Assembly (NCBI GenBank): GCA_002211745.1
Contig: CP022114.1
Coordinates: forward strand, 1,612,001-1,676,000
Direction of reading: 5' to 3'
DNA length: 64,000 nt
Origin: Kluyvera genomosp. 3
Lineage (GTDB): Bacteria > Pseudomonadota > Gammaproteobacteria > Enterobacterales > Enterobacteriaceae
A model generated the notes under the pieces. It made no database searches and was not told where the DNA came from. It worked only from the letters and a program-made list of their open reading frames with translations. Shown here in pieces: positions 43,555-53,493 of this stretch (within the stretch, counting starts at the first letter, position 1; each line of letters starts with the position of its first letter). Both the position numbers and the translations under genes were made by a program.

Positions 43555-45243
43555 ATGAAAACGCTGCTGATTATCGATGCCAAACTCGGACAGGCTCGTG
43601 CTTATATGGCGAAGACCCTGCTGGGCGCGGCGGCGCAGAAAGCGCGCCTGGAGTTAATTGATAACCCAAACGATGCCGAACTGGCCATCGTGCTGGGTTC
43701 CACGCTGCCAGCCGATACCGCGCTGGTAGGCAAACAGGTTTATCTTGGCGATATCAATCGCGCGGTTTCTCATCCGGAACTGTTCCTGAGCGAAGCCAAA
43801 TCGCACGCGCTGCCCTATGAAGCTCCGGCGCAGGCCGAGCCGACGGCAACCGGCGCGGTGAAGCGTATTGTCGCGGTGACCGCATGCCCAACCGGCGTTG
43901 CGCACACCTTTATGGCGGCGGAAGCGATTGAAACCGAGGCCAAAAAGCGCGGCCTGTGGGTGAAAGTAGAAACCCGCGGTTCCGTGGGCGCTGGCAATGC
44001 CATCACGCCGGAAGAAGTTGAACAGGCTGACCTGGTTATCGTGGCGGCGGATATCGAAGTGGATCTGGCGAAATTTGCCGGTAAGCCGATGTATCGCACC
44101 ACGACCGGCCTGGCGCTGAAGAAAACCGCGCAGGAGCTGGACAAAGCGATGGTCGAGGCCAAGCCGTACCAGCCTGCTGGCCAGAGCAAATCGCCTGCCG
44201 ATGCGGCGAAAAAAGAGAGCGGCGGCGGGGCGTATCGTCACCTGCTGACCGGCGTTTCCTACATGCTGCCGATGGTGGTGGCGGGCGGTCTGTGTATCGC
44301 GCTGTCCTTCGCGTTTGGTATTAAAGCCTTTGAAGTCAAAGGTACGCTGGCCGCGGCGCTGATGCAGATCGGCGGTGGTTCAGCCTTTGCCCTGATGGTA
44401 CCGGTGCTGGCAGGCTTTATTGCCTTCTCCATCGCTGACCGTCCGGGTCTGACGCCGGGTCTTATCGGCGGTATGCTGGCGGTAAGCGGCGGCTCCGGCT
44501 TTATCGGCGGTATCATTGCCGGTTTCCTGGCCGGTTACGTGGCGAAACTTATCAGTACTAAGCTGAAGCTGCCGCCGAGCATGGAAGCGCTGAAGCCGAT
44601 TCTGATCATCCCGCTGGTCTCCAGCCTGATTGTCGGTCTGGCCATGATCTACCTGATCGGTACGCCGGTTGCGGCGCTGCTGAACTGGCTGACCCACTGG
44701 TTGCAAACCATGGGCACCGCTAACGCAGTCCTGCTGGGCGCGATACTTGGGGCGATGATGTGTACCGATATGGGTGGTCCGGTGAACAAAGCGGCATACG
44801 CGTTCGGCGTGGGCCTGCTGTCTACCCAGACCTATGCGCCGATGGCGGCGATTATGGCCGCCGGTATGGTGCCACCGCTGGCGATGGGTATCGCGACGCT
44901 GGTTGCGCGTAACAAGTTCGACAAAGGTCAACGTGAAGGCGGTAAAGCGGCGCTGGTGCTGGGGCTGTGCTTTATCTCTGAAGGGGCGATTCCGTTCGCT
45001 GCCCGTGACCCGATGCGCGTTCTGCCATGCTGTATCGTTGGCGGCGCGGTAACCGGCGCTATCTCGATGGCGGTAGGCGCGAAGCTGATGGCACCGCACG
45101 GTGGTCTGTTTGTTCTGCTGATTCCTGGCGCTATCACGCCGGTGCTGGGCTACCTGATTGCGATTGTCGCGGGTACGCTGGTGGCTGGCCTCTCTTACGC
45201 GGTGCTGAAGCGCCCGGAAGGTGAAGTTGCGGTAAAAGCGTAA
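43555..45243 (+). CDS. fruA: FruA, fructose PTS EIIBC permease
   Basis: Takes up fructose and phosphorylates it to fructose 1-phosphate. It has 562 residues. An inactive IIB' domain (about 1-90) is followed by the IIB domain with phospho-Cys111 in ACPTGVAHTFMA. The IIC membrane domain covers about 225-560 (GAYRHLLTGVSYMLPMVVAGG). The frame is intact even though it is the longest gene in the operon. It follows fruK by 17 bases, with the ribosome-binding site GGGGAGAGG. Confidence 0.97.
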   Translation: MKTLLIIDAKLGQARAYMAKTLLGAAAQKARLELIDNPNDAELAIVLGSTLPADTALVGKQVYLGDINRAVSHPELFLSEAKSHALPYEAPAQAEPTATGAVKRIVAVTACPTGVAHTFMAAEAIETEAKKRGLWVKVETRGSVGAGNAITPEEVEQADLVIVAADIEVDLAKFAGKPMYRTTTGLALKKTAQELDKAMVEAKPYQPAGQSKSPADAAKKESGGGAYRHLLTGVSYMLPMVVAGGLCIALSFAFGIKAFEVKGTLAAALMQIGGGSAFALMVPVLAGFIAFSIADRPGLTPGLIGGMLAVSGGSGFIGGIIAGFLAGYVAKLISTKLKLPPSMEALKPILIIPLVSSLIVGLAMIYLIGTPVAALLNWLTHWLQTMGTANAVLLGAILGAMMCTDMGGPVNKAAYAFGVGLLSTQTYAPMAAIMAAGMVPPLAMGIATLVARNKFDKGQREGGKAALVLGLCFISEGAIPFAARDPMRVLPCCIVGGAVTGAISMAVGAKLMAPHGGLFVLLIPGAITPVLGYLIAIVAGTLVAGLSYAVLKRPEGEVAVKA

Positions 45244-45260
45244 ACGTTCAGTGAATGTGA

Positions 45261-45289
45261 AAAAGGGCCGATGATTCGGCCCTTTTTTT
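45261..45289 (+). terminator. fruBKA terminator
   Basis: Hairpin AAGGGCCG / CGGCCCTT around ATGATT followed by seven T, 17 bases after the fruA stop. Confidence 0.9.
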
Positions 45290-45292
45290 ACG

Positions 45293-45362
45293 TCTGATGG
45301 CGGCTACGCCTTATCATGCCTACCCGAATCAGTAGGCCGGTAAGCGCGGCGCCACCGGGCAA
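45293..45362. repeat. REP/BIME element
   Basis: Two oppositely oriented REP-type units (CTGATGGCGGCTACGCCTTA and the mirror GTAGGCCGGTAAGCGCGGCG) between the convergent fruA and nfo. These are typical extragenic palindromic repeats of enterobacteria. Confidence 0.8.
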
Positions 45363-46220
45363 TCAAGCCGCAGCGGACTCAGTCTGCTGCGCTTTCAGCC
45401 ACGCAATTTCTTCCGCCCAGATATCCGGATTAATGGTTTCCAGCACCAGCGGGATACCGTCAAAACGCTCATCTTGCATGATAAAGCGGAACGCGTCGTG
45501 GCCGATGTTACCTTCGCCCAGACTATGGTGGCGGTCAACGCGGCTGCCGAACTCGCTTTTGGCGTCGTTCAGGTGCATACCGCGCAGGTACTGGAAGCCG
45601 ACAATACGTTCAAATTCCGCGAAGGTGTCTGCGCAGGCTTCTTTGGTGCGCAGGTCGTAGCCGGCGGCAAAAGCGTGGCAGGTATCTATGCATACGCCGA
45701 CGCGCGACTTGTCTTCTACGCCGTCAATGATGGCGGCCAGATGCTCAAACTTAAAGCCGAGGTTGCTGCCCTGGCCCGCCGTGTTCTCAATCACCGCCGT
45801 CACGCCTTCGGTTTGCGCCAGTGCGATGTTGATGGATTCGGCAATCCGCGCCAGACATTTGTCTTCATCAATCTGCAACAGGTGGCTGCCCGGATGGAAG
45901 TTCAGCAACGTCAGTCCCAGTTGCTGACAGCGCGTCAGCTCGTCGATAAAGGCTTCCCGGGATTTCTCCAGCGCTTCTTCAACCGGATGGCCGAGGTTAA
46001 TCAGGTAGCTGTCGTGCGGCAGTATTTGCGCCGGGGTGTAGTGGTACTTTTCACAAGCAGCTTTGAAGTCGTCGATGATCTCGGTGGTTAACGGCGCGGC
46101 GCGCCACTGACGCTGATTTTTGGTGAACAGGGCGAAAGCGGTCGCTTCGATTTCTGCGGCCCGAATTGCGGCGTTGGCCAGACCGCCTGCGGCGCTGACG
46201 TGCGCTCCGATGTATTTCAT
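45363..46220 (-). CDS. nfo: Endonuclease IV
   Basis: An AP endonuclease of base-excision repair with three zinc ions. It has 285 residues, as in E. coli. It begins [17 protein letters not shown]. Metal-ligand regions are [57 protein letters not shown] and VLETINPD. I chose ATG 46220 because homologues start there, although it has no Shine-Dalgarno and is preceded by the T-rich tail of a hairpin. In-frame upstream starts exist at 46238 (ATG) and 46244 (TTG). Confidence 0.95.
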   Translation of the reverse strand: MKYIGAHVSAAGGLANAAIRAAEIEATAFALFTKNQRQWRAAPLTTEIIDDFKAACEKYHYTPAQILPHDSYLINLGHPVEEALEKSREAFIDELTRCQQLGLTLLNFHPGSHLLQIDEDKCLARIAESINIALAQTEGVTAVIENTAGQGSNLGFKFEHLAAIIDGVEDKSRVGVCIDTCHAFAAGYDLRTKEACADTFAEFERIVGFQYLRGMHLNDAKSEFGSRVDRHHSLGEGNIGHDAFRFIMQDERFDGIPLVLETINPDIWAEEIAWLKAQQTESAAA

Positions 46221-46269
46221 AAAAAGTAAACCCGCCATACTCAAATTGGGAGAGTGAGTATAGCGGGTT
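46221..46269 (-). terminator. yeiH terminator abutting the nfo start
   Basis: Fourteen-base arms (46229-46242 and 46256-46269, one mismatch) form a strong hairpin. On the minus strand its tail TTTACTTTTT ends directly at the nfo ATG. Confidence 0.7.
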
Positions 46270-46290
46270 CAGGGGGTTAGTCGTTGTCGA

Positions 46291-47343
46291 TTATGCCATC
46301 AGGTAATGAATCGCGTAGTTAATCGCACCGCCGCCAACAATCAGCCAGATGAACAGCACCAGCGCCATCATCAGCGGTTTCGCACCGGCTTTTTTCAGTG
46401 CGCTAACGTGAGTGGTCACACCCAGCGCCGCCATGGCCATCGCCAGCAGGATGGTGTCCAGCGTAATCAGCATTTGCACAACGCTGTTGGGCAGCAGATG
46501 GAACGAGTTAAAGATAGTGACCACGATGAACATGATGGCAAACCATGGGATCGTGATTTTACTTTTCTGCGACGCGCCTGCCGGAGCCAGCTGTTTTACA
46601 CGCGCTGCCATAAACAGCAGAAACGGAGCCAGCATCATCACGCGCAGCATTTTGGCAATCACCGCCGCGTTTTCGGTTTCCGGCGTCACCGCATGACCGG
46701 CTGCCACTACCTGCGCGACTTCGTGCATGGTCGAACCGATGTAAATGCCGTAGGTTTCAGGGGTAAACCAGTGCGCCAGTAGCGGGTACATGGCCGGGTA
46801 GATAAAGATAGCCAGCGTCCCGAAAATCACTACCGTTGCGACCGCGACGGTCACTTTGCTCGCTTCTGCTTTAACAACAGGCTCGGTTGCCAGTACCGCC
46901 GCAGCACCACAGATGCTGCTACCGGCGCCAATCAGCCAGCTGGTGTGTTTGTCCAGACCGAACACTTTCTGCCCGAGCCAGCAGGCCATCATAAAGGTAC
47001 TGCACAACGTCAGGGCATCGATAACAATTCCGCTCACGCCCACGTCCGCAATCTGGGCAAAGGTCAGGCGGAAACCGTAAAGAATGATGCCCAGACGCAG
47101 TAAATGCTGTTTAGCGAACAGCACGCCGCCGTCGCACGACTGCCAGAGTTTCGGGTAAATCGTGTTACCAATCACCATCCCAAACAGGATGGCCAGCGTC
47201 AGTGCGCTCATGCCGACGCCTGCCACGGCCGGGATATTGCCGATCCAGACTGCCGCGCCGGTAATCACGGCGCTCAGTGTGAGCCCTGGGATAAAATGTT
47301 TGATACCGCGATGATGATGCGTTTCTAAGGTGACTTGTGTCAT
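46291..47343 (-). CDS. yeiH: YeiH, UPF0324 membrane protein
   Basis: A polytopic inner-membrane protein of the UPF0324 family, 350 residues (349 in E. coli), with about ten hydrophobic segments. Motifs are LAILFGMVIGNTIYP, LLRLGIILYGFRLTF and GAGSSICGAAAVLATEPVVKA. The function is not settled; homologues have been proposed as anion (sulfonate or sulfite) exporters. It is divergent from the LysR gene yeiE, the usual arrangement for a regulator and its target. The frame is intact. Confidence 0.93.
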   Translation of the reverse strand: MTQVTLETHHHRGIKHFIPGLTLSAVITGAAVWIGNIPAVAGVGMSALTLAILFGMVIGNTIYPKLWQSCDGGVLFAKQHLLRLGIILYGFRLTFAQIADVGVSGIVIDALTLCSTFMMACWLGQKVFGLDKHTSWLIGAGSSICGAAAVLATEPVVKAEASKVTVAVATVVIFGTLAIFIYPAMYPLLAHWFTPETYGIYIGSTMHEVAQVVAAGHAVTPETENAAVIAKMLRVMMLAPFLLFMAARVKQLAPAGASQKSKITIPWFAIMFIVVTIFNSFHLLPNSVVQMLITLDTILLAMAMAALGVTTHVSALKKAGAKPLMMALVLFIWLIVGGGAINYAIHYLMA

Positions 47344-47461
47344 AACCTTCTCCTTTGTCTGGCTAAAAGGTTACGCTCGGCTGGCTTAAAGGTAAAATTG
47401 ATTATATATTTATAATTAATCGTAATAACTGGTAAGGGCGGCTCTTGCGGGCTGAAAACAT

Positions 47462-48327
47462 ATGCATATCACGCTGCGGCAGTTAGAAGTTTTTGCGGAA
47501 GTGCTGAAAAGCGGTTCGACGACTCAGGCTTCGCAGATGTTGGCGCTGTCGCAGTCGGCGGTCAGCGCGGCGCTCACTGACCTTGAGGGGCAGCTCGGCG
47601 TTCAACTCTTCGACCGTGTCGGCAAGCGGCTGGTGGTCAATGAGCACGGACGGCTGCTGTACCCGCGCGCGCTGGCGTTGCTGGAGCAGGCGGGCGAAAT
47701 TGAACAGCTGTTCCGTGAAGATAACGGCGCCATCCGCGTGTATGCGAGCAGTACTATCGGCAACTATATTTTGCCGGAGATTATCGCGCGCTATCGCAAA
47801 GATTTTCCTTCGTTGCCGCTGGAGCTGAGCGTGGGCAACAGCCAGGATGTGATTAACGCCGTGGCCGATTTCCGCGTCGATATTGGCCTGATTGAGGGGC
47901 CGTGCCATTCGGCGGATATCATTGCCGAACCGTGGCTGGAGGATGAGCTGGTGGTGTTCTCCGCGCCAGACAGCGCCTGGTTGCAGGGTGAGGTCACGCT
48001 GGAAAAGCTGGCGATGGTGCCGTGGATCCTGCGTGAGAAAGGCTCTGGCACGCGTGAAATCGTTGATTATTTACTGCTTTCACATCTGCCGCAGTTCCAG
48101 ATGGGAATGGAGTTGGGTAACTCAGAGGCCATCAAACACGCCGTGCGCCATGATTTGGGCGTCAGTTGCCTGTCGCGGCGGGTGATTGCCGAGCAGCTCG
48201 AGGCCGGTACGCTGAAGGAGGTGACTATCCCGCTACCGAAGCTGAGCCGCACGCTGTGGCGCATCCATCATCGGCAAAAGCATCTTTCTAATGCCTGAAG
48301 CGCTTTTTGCACTACTGCGATATCTAA
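47462..48327 (+). CDS. yeiE: YeiE, LysR-type regulator (one frame break)
   Basis: A LysR-family activator. In E. coli and relatives it has been linked to iron and sulfite homeostasis and to yeiH. The N-terminal winged helix (about 1-60: [20 protein letters not shown]) precedes the effector-binding domain ([21 protein letters not shown]). One C is lost at 48294-48295, which truncates the frame at HLSNA. Restored, the C-terminus reads [14 protein letters not shown] and the length is 288 residues, against 293 in E. coli. Confidence 0.93.
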
Positions 48328-48461
48328 AACCGCCAGTGGATGCTTTACTTATAATAAGAGACCAATCATGAAGGTCTCTTATAACTGCGCATTTCTACCG
48401 TGATATAGCGGAATCGTCTGCTACAATCGCGCCTCATTTTTTGGATGGATAGCATTTTCAC

Positions 48462-49931
48462 ATGGGTTCCGAAACGAAAACCACACAAGCGCCCGCGTTA
48501 CGTCGCGAACTCAAGGCGCGTCACCTGACGATGATCGCCATTGGCGGTTCTATCGGTACGGGTCTGTTTGTTGCGTCCGGCGCAACCATTTCTCAGGCGG
48601 GCCCGGGCGGCGCGCTGTTTTCCTATATTCTGATTGGCCTGATGGTCTACTTCCTGATGACCAGTCTGGGCGAGCTGGCGGCTTATATGCCGGTATCCGG
48701 CTCTTTCGCCACCTACGGTCAGAACTATGTGGAAGAGGGCTTCGGCTTCGCGCTGGGCTGGAACTACTGGTACAACTGGGCGGTGACCATCGCCGTTGAC
48801 CTCGTGGCCGCGCAGCTGGTGATGAGCTGGTGGTTCCCGGACACGCCGGGCTGGATCTGGAGCGCGCTGTTCTTGTGCGTTATCTTCCTGCTGAACTACA
48901 TCTCTGTGAAGGGATTCGGCGAAGCGGAATACTGGTTCTCGCTGATCAAAGTGGCGACCGTGATTATCTTCATCGTCGTTGGCATTATGATGATCCTCGG
49001 TATCTTCAAGGGCGCGCAGCCGGTCGGCTGGAGCAACTGGACAACCGGTGACGCGCCGTTTGCTGGCGGCCTGTCGGCGATGATCGGCGTGGCAATGATT
49101 GTCGGTTTCTCCTTCCAGGGCACCGAGCTGATTGGTATCGCGGCGGGTGAATCTGAAGATCCGGAGAAGAATATCCCGCGCGCTGTGCGTCAGGTGTTCT
49201 GGCGTATCCTGCTGTTCTATGTGTTCGCGATCCTGATCATCAGCCTGATTATTCCGTACACCGATCCAAGCCTGCTGCGTAACGACGTGAAGGATATCTC
49301 CGTCAGCCCGTTCACTCTGGTGTTCGAGCACGCGGGTCTGCTCTCTGCGGCGGCGATTATGAACGCCGTTATCCTGACGGCGGTACTGTCGGCGGGTAAC
49401 TCCGGCATGTATGCCTCTACCCGTATGCTGTACACCCTGGCCTGCGATGGCAAAGCACCGCGCATCTTCTCGAAGCTCTCCCGTGGCGGCGTGCCGCGTA
49501 ACGCGCTGTATGCTACTACCGTGATTGCCGGTCTGTGCTTCCTGACCTCAATGTTCGGCAACCAGACCGTGTACCTGTGGCTGCTGAACACCTCCGGGAT
49601 GACCGGCTTTATCGCCTGGCTGGGGATTGCGATTAGCCATTATCGCTTCCGCCGTGGTTACGTTATGCAGGGTCACGATATTAACAACCTGCCGTACCGC
49701 TCCGGGTTCTTCCCGCTGGGGCCGATCTTCGCCTTCGTGCTGTGCCTGATTATCACGCTGGGCCAGAACTACGAAGCGTTCCTCGCCGATACCATCGACT
49801 GGGGCGGCGTCGCGGCGACCTATATTGGTATCCCGCTGTTCCTGGTTATCTGGTTCGGCTACAAGCTGACCCGTGGTACGCACTTCGTTCGCTATAGCGA
49901 AATGCACTTCCCGGAACGCTTTAAGAAATAA
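48462..49931 (+). CDS. lysP: LysP lysine:H+ symporter
   Basis: A lysine-specific APC-family permease that also senses lysine for the CadC system. It has 489 residues, equal to E. coli. The N-terminal substrate motif is MIAIGGSIGTGLFVASGA, with later conserved ESEDPEKNIPRA. Twelve membrane segments fit the hydropathy. The frame is intact and the gene has its own terminator. Confidence 0.96.
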   Translation: MGSETKTTQAPALRRELKARHLTMIAIGGSIGTGLFVASGATISQAGPGGALFSYILIGLMVYFLMTSLGELAAYMPVSGSFATYGQNYVEEGFGFALGWNYWYNWAVTIAVDLVAAQLVMSWWFPDTPGWIWSALFLCVIFLLNYISVKGFGEAEYWFSLIKVATVIIFIVVGIMMILGIFKGAQPVGWSNWTTGDAPFAGGLSAMIGVAMIVGFSFQGTELIGIAAGESEDPEKNIPRAVRQVFWRILLFYVFAILIISLIIPYTDPSLLRNDVKDISVSPFTLVFEHAGLLSAAAIMNAVILTAVLSAGNSGMYASTRMLYTLACDGKAPRIFSKLSRGGVPRNALYATTVIAGLCFLTSMFGNQTVYLWLLNTSGMTGFIAWLGIAISHYRFRRGYVMQGHDINNLPYRSGFFPLGPIFAFVLCLIITLGQNYEAFLADTIDWGGVAATYIGIPLFLVIWFGYKLTRGTHFVRYSEMHFPERFKK

Positions 49932-49955
49932 CGGCTCGGGTTCCCGGTGATAACA

Positions 49956-49983
49956 AAAACCTCTCTTCGGAGAGGTTTTTTTA
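49956..49983 (+). terminator. lysP terminator
   Basis: Hairpin AAAACCTCTC / GAGAGGTTTT with a UUCG tetraloop and a T tract. Confidence 0.92.
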
Positions 49984-50030
49984 TGCGCGGCATTTTTGTT
50001 ACGTCTTGACATAACTTTAAATAATCTTAA

Positions 50031-50049
50031 TTGATAATTATTATCATTA
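50031..50049. promoter_or_regulatory. Fur box upstream of cirA
   Basis: TTGATAATTATTATCATTA, a close match to the Fur 19-mer (GATAATGATAATCATTATC pattern), about 180 bases before the cirA start. It would repress cirA when iron is plentiful. Confidence 0.8.
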
Positions 50050-50227
50050 CTTTTATCATCCATGCCCATACAAATGGATGAAGCCACTTCCTTATCCCGG
50101 TGAAGCTGATACCGGAGGGACCAGCCACATCTGCATAAAAAACAGGCCGCCAGTGAGCGGTATCAAGCAGCATTTGTGAGTAAGACCCTTTTGTTTTAAT
50201 TCAGTATTCACCTCATGGAGAAAGGAA

Positions 50228-52192
50228 ATGTTTAGGTTAAACCCCATCGTTCGGGGCGGACTGTGCGCGTCCGTAATGTCCCTGGCGCTGCCCGCAGCGG
50301 CCGCAGATAATGATGAAGTGCTGGTCGTGACGGCGGCGGCTACCGAACAAAGCGTAAAGGATGCCCCGCGAGTATCAGCGTCATTACCCAGGAAGACCTG
50401 CAGCGCAAGCCGGTGCAGAACCTGAAAGATGTGCTGAAAGAAGTGCCGGGCGTCCAGCTCACCAACGAGGGGGATAACCGTCAGGGCGTCAGCATTCGCG
50501 GCCTGGACAGCAGCTACACCCTGATTCTCATCGACGGTAAACGCGTTAACTCGCGAAACGCCGTTTTCCGCCACAACGACTTCGACCTGAACTGGATCCC
50601 GGTTGACGCCATCGAACGCATCGAAGTGGTGCGCGGCCCAATGTCTTCCCTCTACGGTTCCGATGCGCTGGGCGGCGTGGTGAATATCATCACCAAAAAA
50701 ATCGGCGCGAAATGGACCGGTTCCGTCACTGCCGATACCACCATTCAGGAACATCGCGATCGCGGCGATACCTGGAACGGCCAGTTCTTCACCTCCGGCC
50801 CGCTGGTGGACGGCGTGCTGGGCATGAAGGCATTTGGGAGCCTGTCGAAGCGCGAGAAGGATAGTCCGCAGAGTTCAACGACCAGTACCACCGGCGAATC
50901 ACCGCGCATCGAGGGTTACACCAGCCGCGACGGTAACGTGGAGTTTGCCTGGACGCCGAATGAAAATAACGACATCACCGCCGGTTACGGTTTCGACCGA
51001 CAGGACCGTGATTCCGATTCTCTCGACCGTAACCGTCTGGAGCGCCAGAACTACTCGCTGAGCCACAACGGGCGCTGGGATTTAGGTAACAGCGAACTGA
51101 AGTATTACGGCGAAAAGGTGGTCAACAAGAATCCGGGCAATAGCAGTAATATCACTTCGCAAAGTAACACCATCGACGGCAAATACGTGCTGCCGCTGGG
51201 GCGATTAATCAACTGGTGACCTTTGGCGGCGAATGGCGTCACGATAAGCTGAGCGATCCGGTCAACCTGACCGGCGGTTCCAGCAGCGAAACCTCCGCCA
51301 GCCAGTATGCGCTGTTCCTCGAAGACGAGTGGCGCATCTTCGAACCGCTGGCGCTGACCACCGGGATCCGTATGGACGATCACCAGACCTATGGCGACCA
51401 CTGGAGCCCGCGTGCGTATCTGGTGTATAGCGCCACCGATACGCTAACGGTGAAAGGGGGCTGGGCAACCGCGTTTAAAGCGCCATCGCTGCTTCAGCTT
51501 AGCCCGGACTGGAGTTCCAACTCGTGCCGCGGCGGCTGTCGTATTGTCGGTAGCCCGGACCTGAAACCGGAAACCAGCGAAAGCTTTGAAATCGGTCTTT
51601 ATTACCAGGGGAAGAGGGCTGGCTGGAAGGCGTGCAGGGCAGCGTAACCACTTTCCAGAACGATATCGACGATATGATTAACGTGAGCCGTACGCGCGAT
51701 CGCAATGCCGCGCCGGGCTATCCGAACTTTGTCGGCTTTGAAAACGGTGTGCCGGTATTCTCTTACTACAATGTCAATAAAGCGCGTATTCGCGGCGTTG
51801 AAACCGAGCTGAAGGTGCCGTTTGGCGAAGAATGGAAGGTGACGCTGAACTATACCTACAATGACGGTCGCGATCTGAGCAACGGCGAGGATAAACCGCT
51901 ACAGGAGCTGCCGTTCCATACCGCGAATGGGCGTCTGGACTGGACGCCGGTGCAGGACTGGTCGTTCTACCTGGCGGCACGCTATAACGGCAAGCAGCGC
52001 GCGGTGAGCGAAACCTCCAAAACGCCGGGCGGTTACACCACCTGGGATCTCGGCGGAGCGTGGCAGGCAACCAAGGATATCAAGCTGCGCGCGGGCGTGC
52101 TGAACCTCGGGGATAAAGATCTGTCGCGCGACGACTACAGCTATAACGAAGATGGCCGCCGCTACTTTATGGCAGTGGATTACCGCTTCTAA
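50228..52192 (+). CDS. cirA: CirA, TonB-dependent catecholate siderophore receptor (three frame breaks)
   Basis: An outer-membrane receptor for linear enterobactin breakdown products, and a colicin I receptor in E. coli. The signal peptide (about 1-26) ends AAA, and the TonB box is in DEVLVVTA. The plug domain includes [15 protein letters not shown] and [19 protein letters not shown]. The barrel ends YFMAVDYRF with a terminal Phe. Breaks lie near 50366-50368, 51198-51201 and 51608-51611. Restored, the length is 655 residues, against 663 in E. coli. Confidence 0.94.
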
Positions 52193-52239
52193 CCAGTGAT
52201 GATGGTCGTGCCGGGTTTTACCCTGCGCGACCATATTGC

Positions 52240-52281
52240 GCGCTCGCGTAGGCCCGATAAGCGTAGCGCCATCGGGCAACC
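52240..52281. repeat. REP element
   Basis: A REP-type unit (GTAGGCCCGATAAGCGTAGC followed by GCCATCGGGCA) between the convergent cirA and the GH88 gene. It marks the left edge of the uronide cluster. Confidence 0.75.
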
Positions 52282-52285
52282 TCTC

Positions 52286-53475
52286 TTACCAGTAGCTACG
52301 CCAGTTCTGTACCGCCCGCGTGATCGCTTCTATCAGGAAGTAATCCCCCAGCTACAGCACTCGTTCACCCCAATTCCACCTTTGAAGTAGTACACCGAAT
52401 GCTTCAGCAGCCCCTGGCCCGGTGTATGTTCACGATTCACATAACCGTCGATCATATTGCCGATCATGCGTAGCGCCAGCGTTTCGTAGGTCTCCTTATC
52501 CGGATGCGTGGCCGGGAGATGTTTCACTAATTCCAGCAGCGCGCAGGCGACGATGGCCGCTGCCGAGCTGTCGCGTTCGCTGGTGGGGTCGGTGAGCGCC
52601 AGATCCCAATAGCAGATAAGGTCGTCTGGCAGACGATTCAGGTAGTAGTTCGCCAGCGTCTGGCTGAGTTCCAGCAGGCGTTCGTCGCCGGTATACAGGT
52701 AGTTCAGCAGGAAGCCATAAACGCCCATGCCTGGCCGCGCGCCCAGCAGGAGTCGTCAGAGAAGCCCTGATGGGTGTTGCCAAAACGCGGCGCGCCGGTC
52801 TCAACGTCCATATACCAGGTGTGGAAGGTCGAACCATCTTCACGCACGATATAGCGACGCGCGCGCTCAATATGCTGCTTTGCCGCCTCGGCGTAGCGCG
52901 GGTCGCCGCTCGCGCGGCTGGCCTCGTACAGCAGCGGCAGATTCATATTACAGTCGATGATCATACGCCCTTGCTGTTCAGGGTTGTTCAGCTCCCCCAG
53001 GCCTGGATGATCCCGGCTTTTTCGTTATAGCGTTCCATCAGCGCTTCGGCAGCGAGCAGGGCGATATAGCCTGCTTCGCGGTTGCCGGTCAGGCGCTGGC
53101 CCGCCACGCATGACAGGCTGTAGAGGAAGCCCAGATCGTGGTGGTTAGTATGATCGCGGTTAATAATCCGCTGGCCGAACGAATGAATATGCTGCTCTGC
53201 AAGCGTGCGGTACTGTTCCTGCCCGGTCCATTCATAGGCCAGCCACAGCTGGCCGGTCCAGAAGCTGGTGGTCCACTCAATATTGTCGATGATGGGATAG
53301 ATGCCTTTCTCGCAGGCCGCATCCGGAAAACGCTGGCCAAAGTAGTCCGCGTTGCTCTCAATTGCTTTCAGCAGGTCGGGCATTATCCGCGAATTTTACG
53401 GCCAAGTGCTTCACGTTCGCCCGGCTGGAGCGGTTGGCAGGCGAGCGGTTCTTTGCTGATCGTTTCAGACGTCAT
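52286..53475 (-). CDS. GH88 unsaturated glucuronyl hydrolase (four frame breaks)
   Basis: Closely resembles Bacillus unsaturated glucuronyl hydrolase (UGL), a cytoplasmic GH88 enzyme that removes the 4,5-unsaturated uronic acid left at oligosaccharide ends by polysaccharide lyases. The two catalytic Asp residues align: HHDLGF (Asp114 counted from the start I propose) and IIDCNMNLPLL (Asp175). GTHQGNTDG-like NTHQGFSDDS and WARGQAWGVYGF also match. I start at ATG 53475, requiring a base near 53395. Other breaks are at 52993-52997, 52724-52726 and 52345-52349. Restored, the length is about 397 residues. Third gene of its operon, 18 bases after the symporter. Confidence 0.85.
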
Positions 53476-53493
53476 GCTGTCATATTCCCGTTT

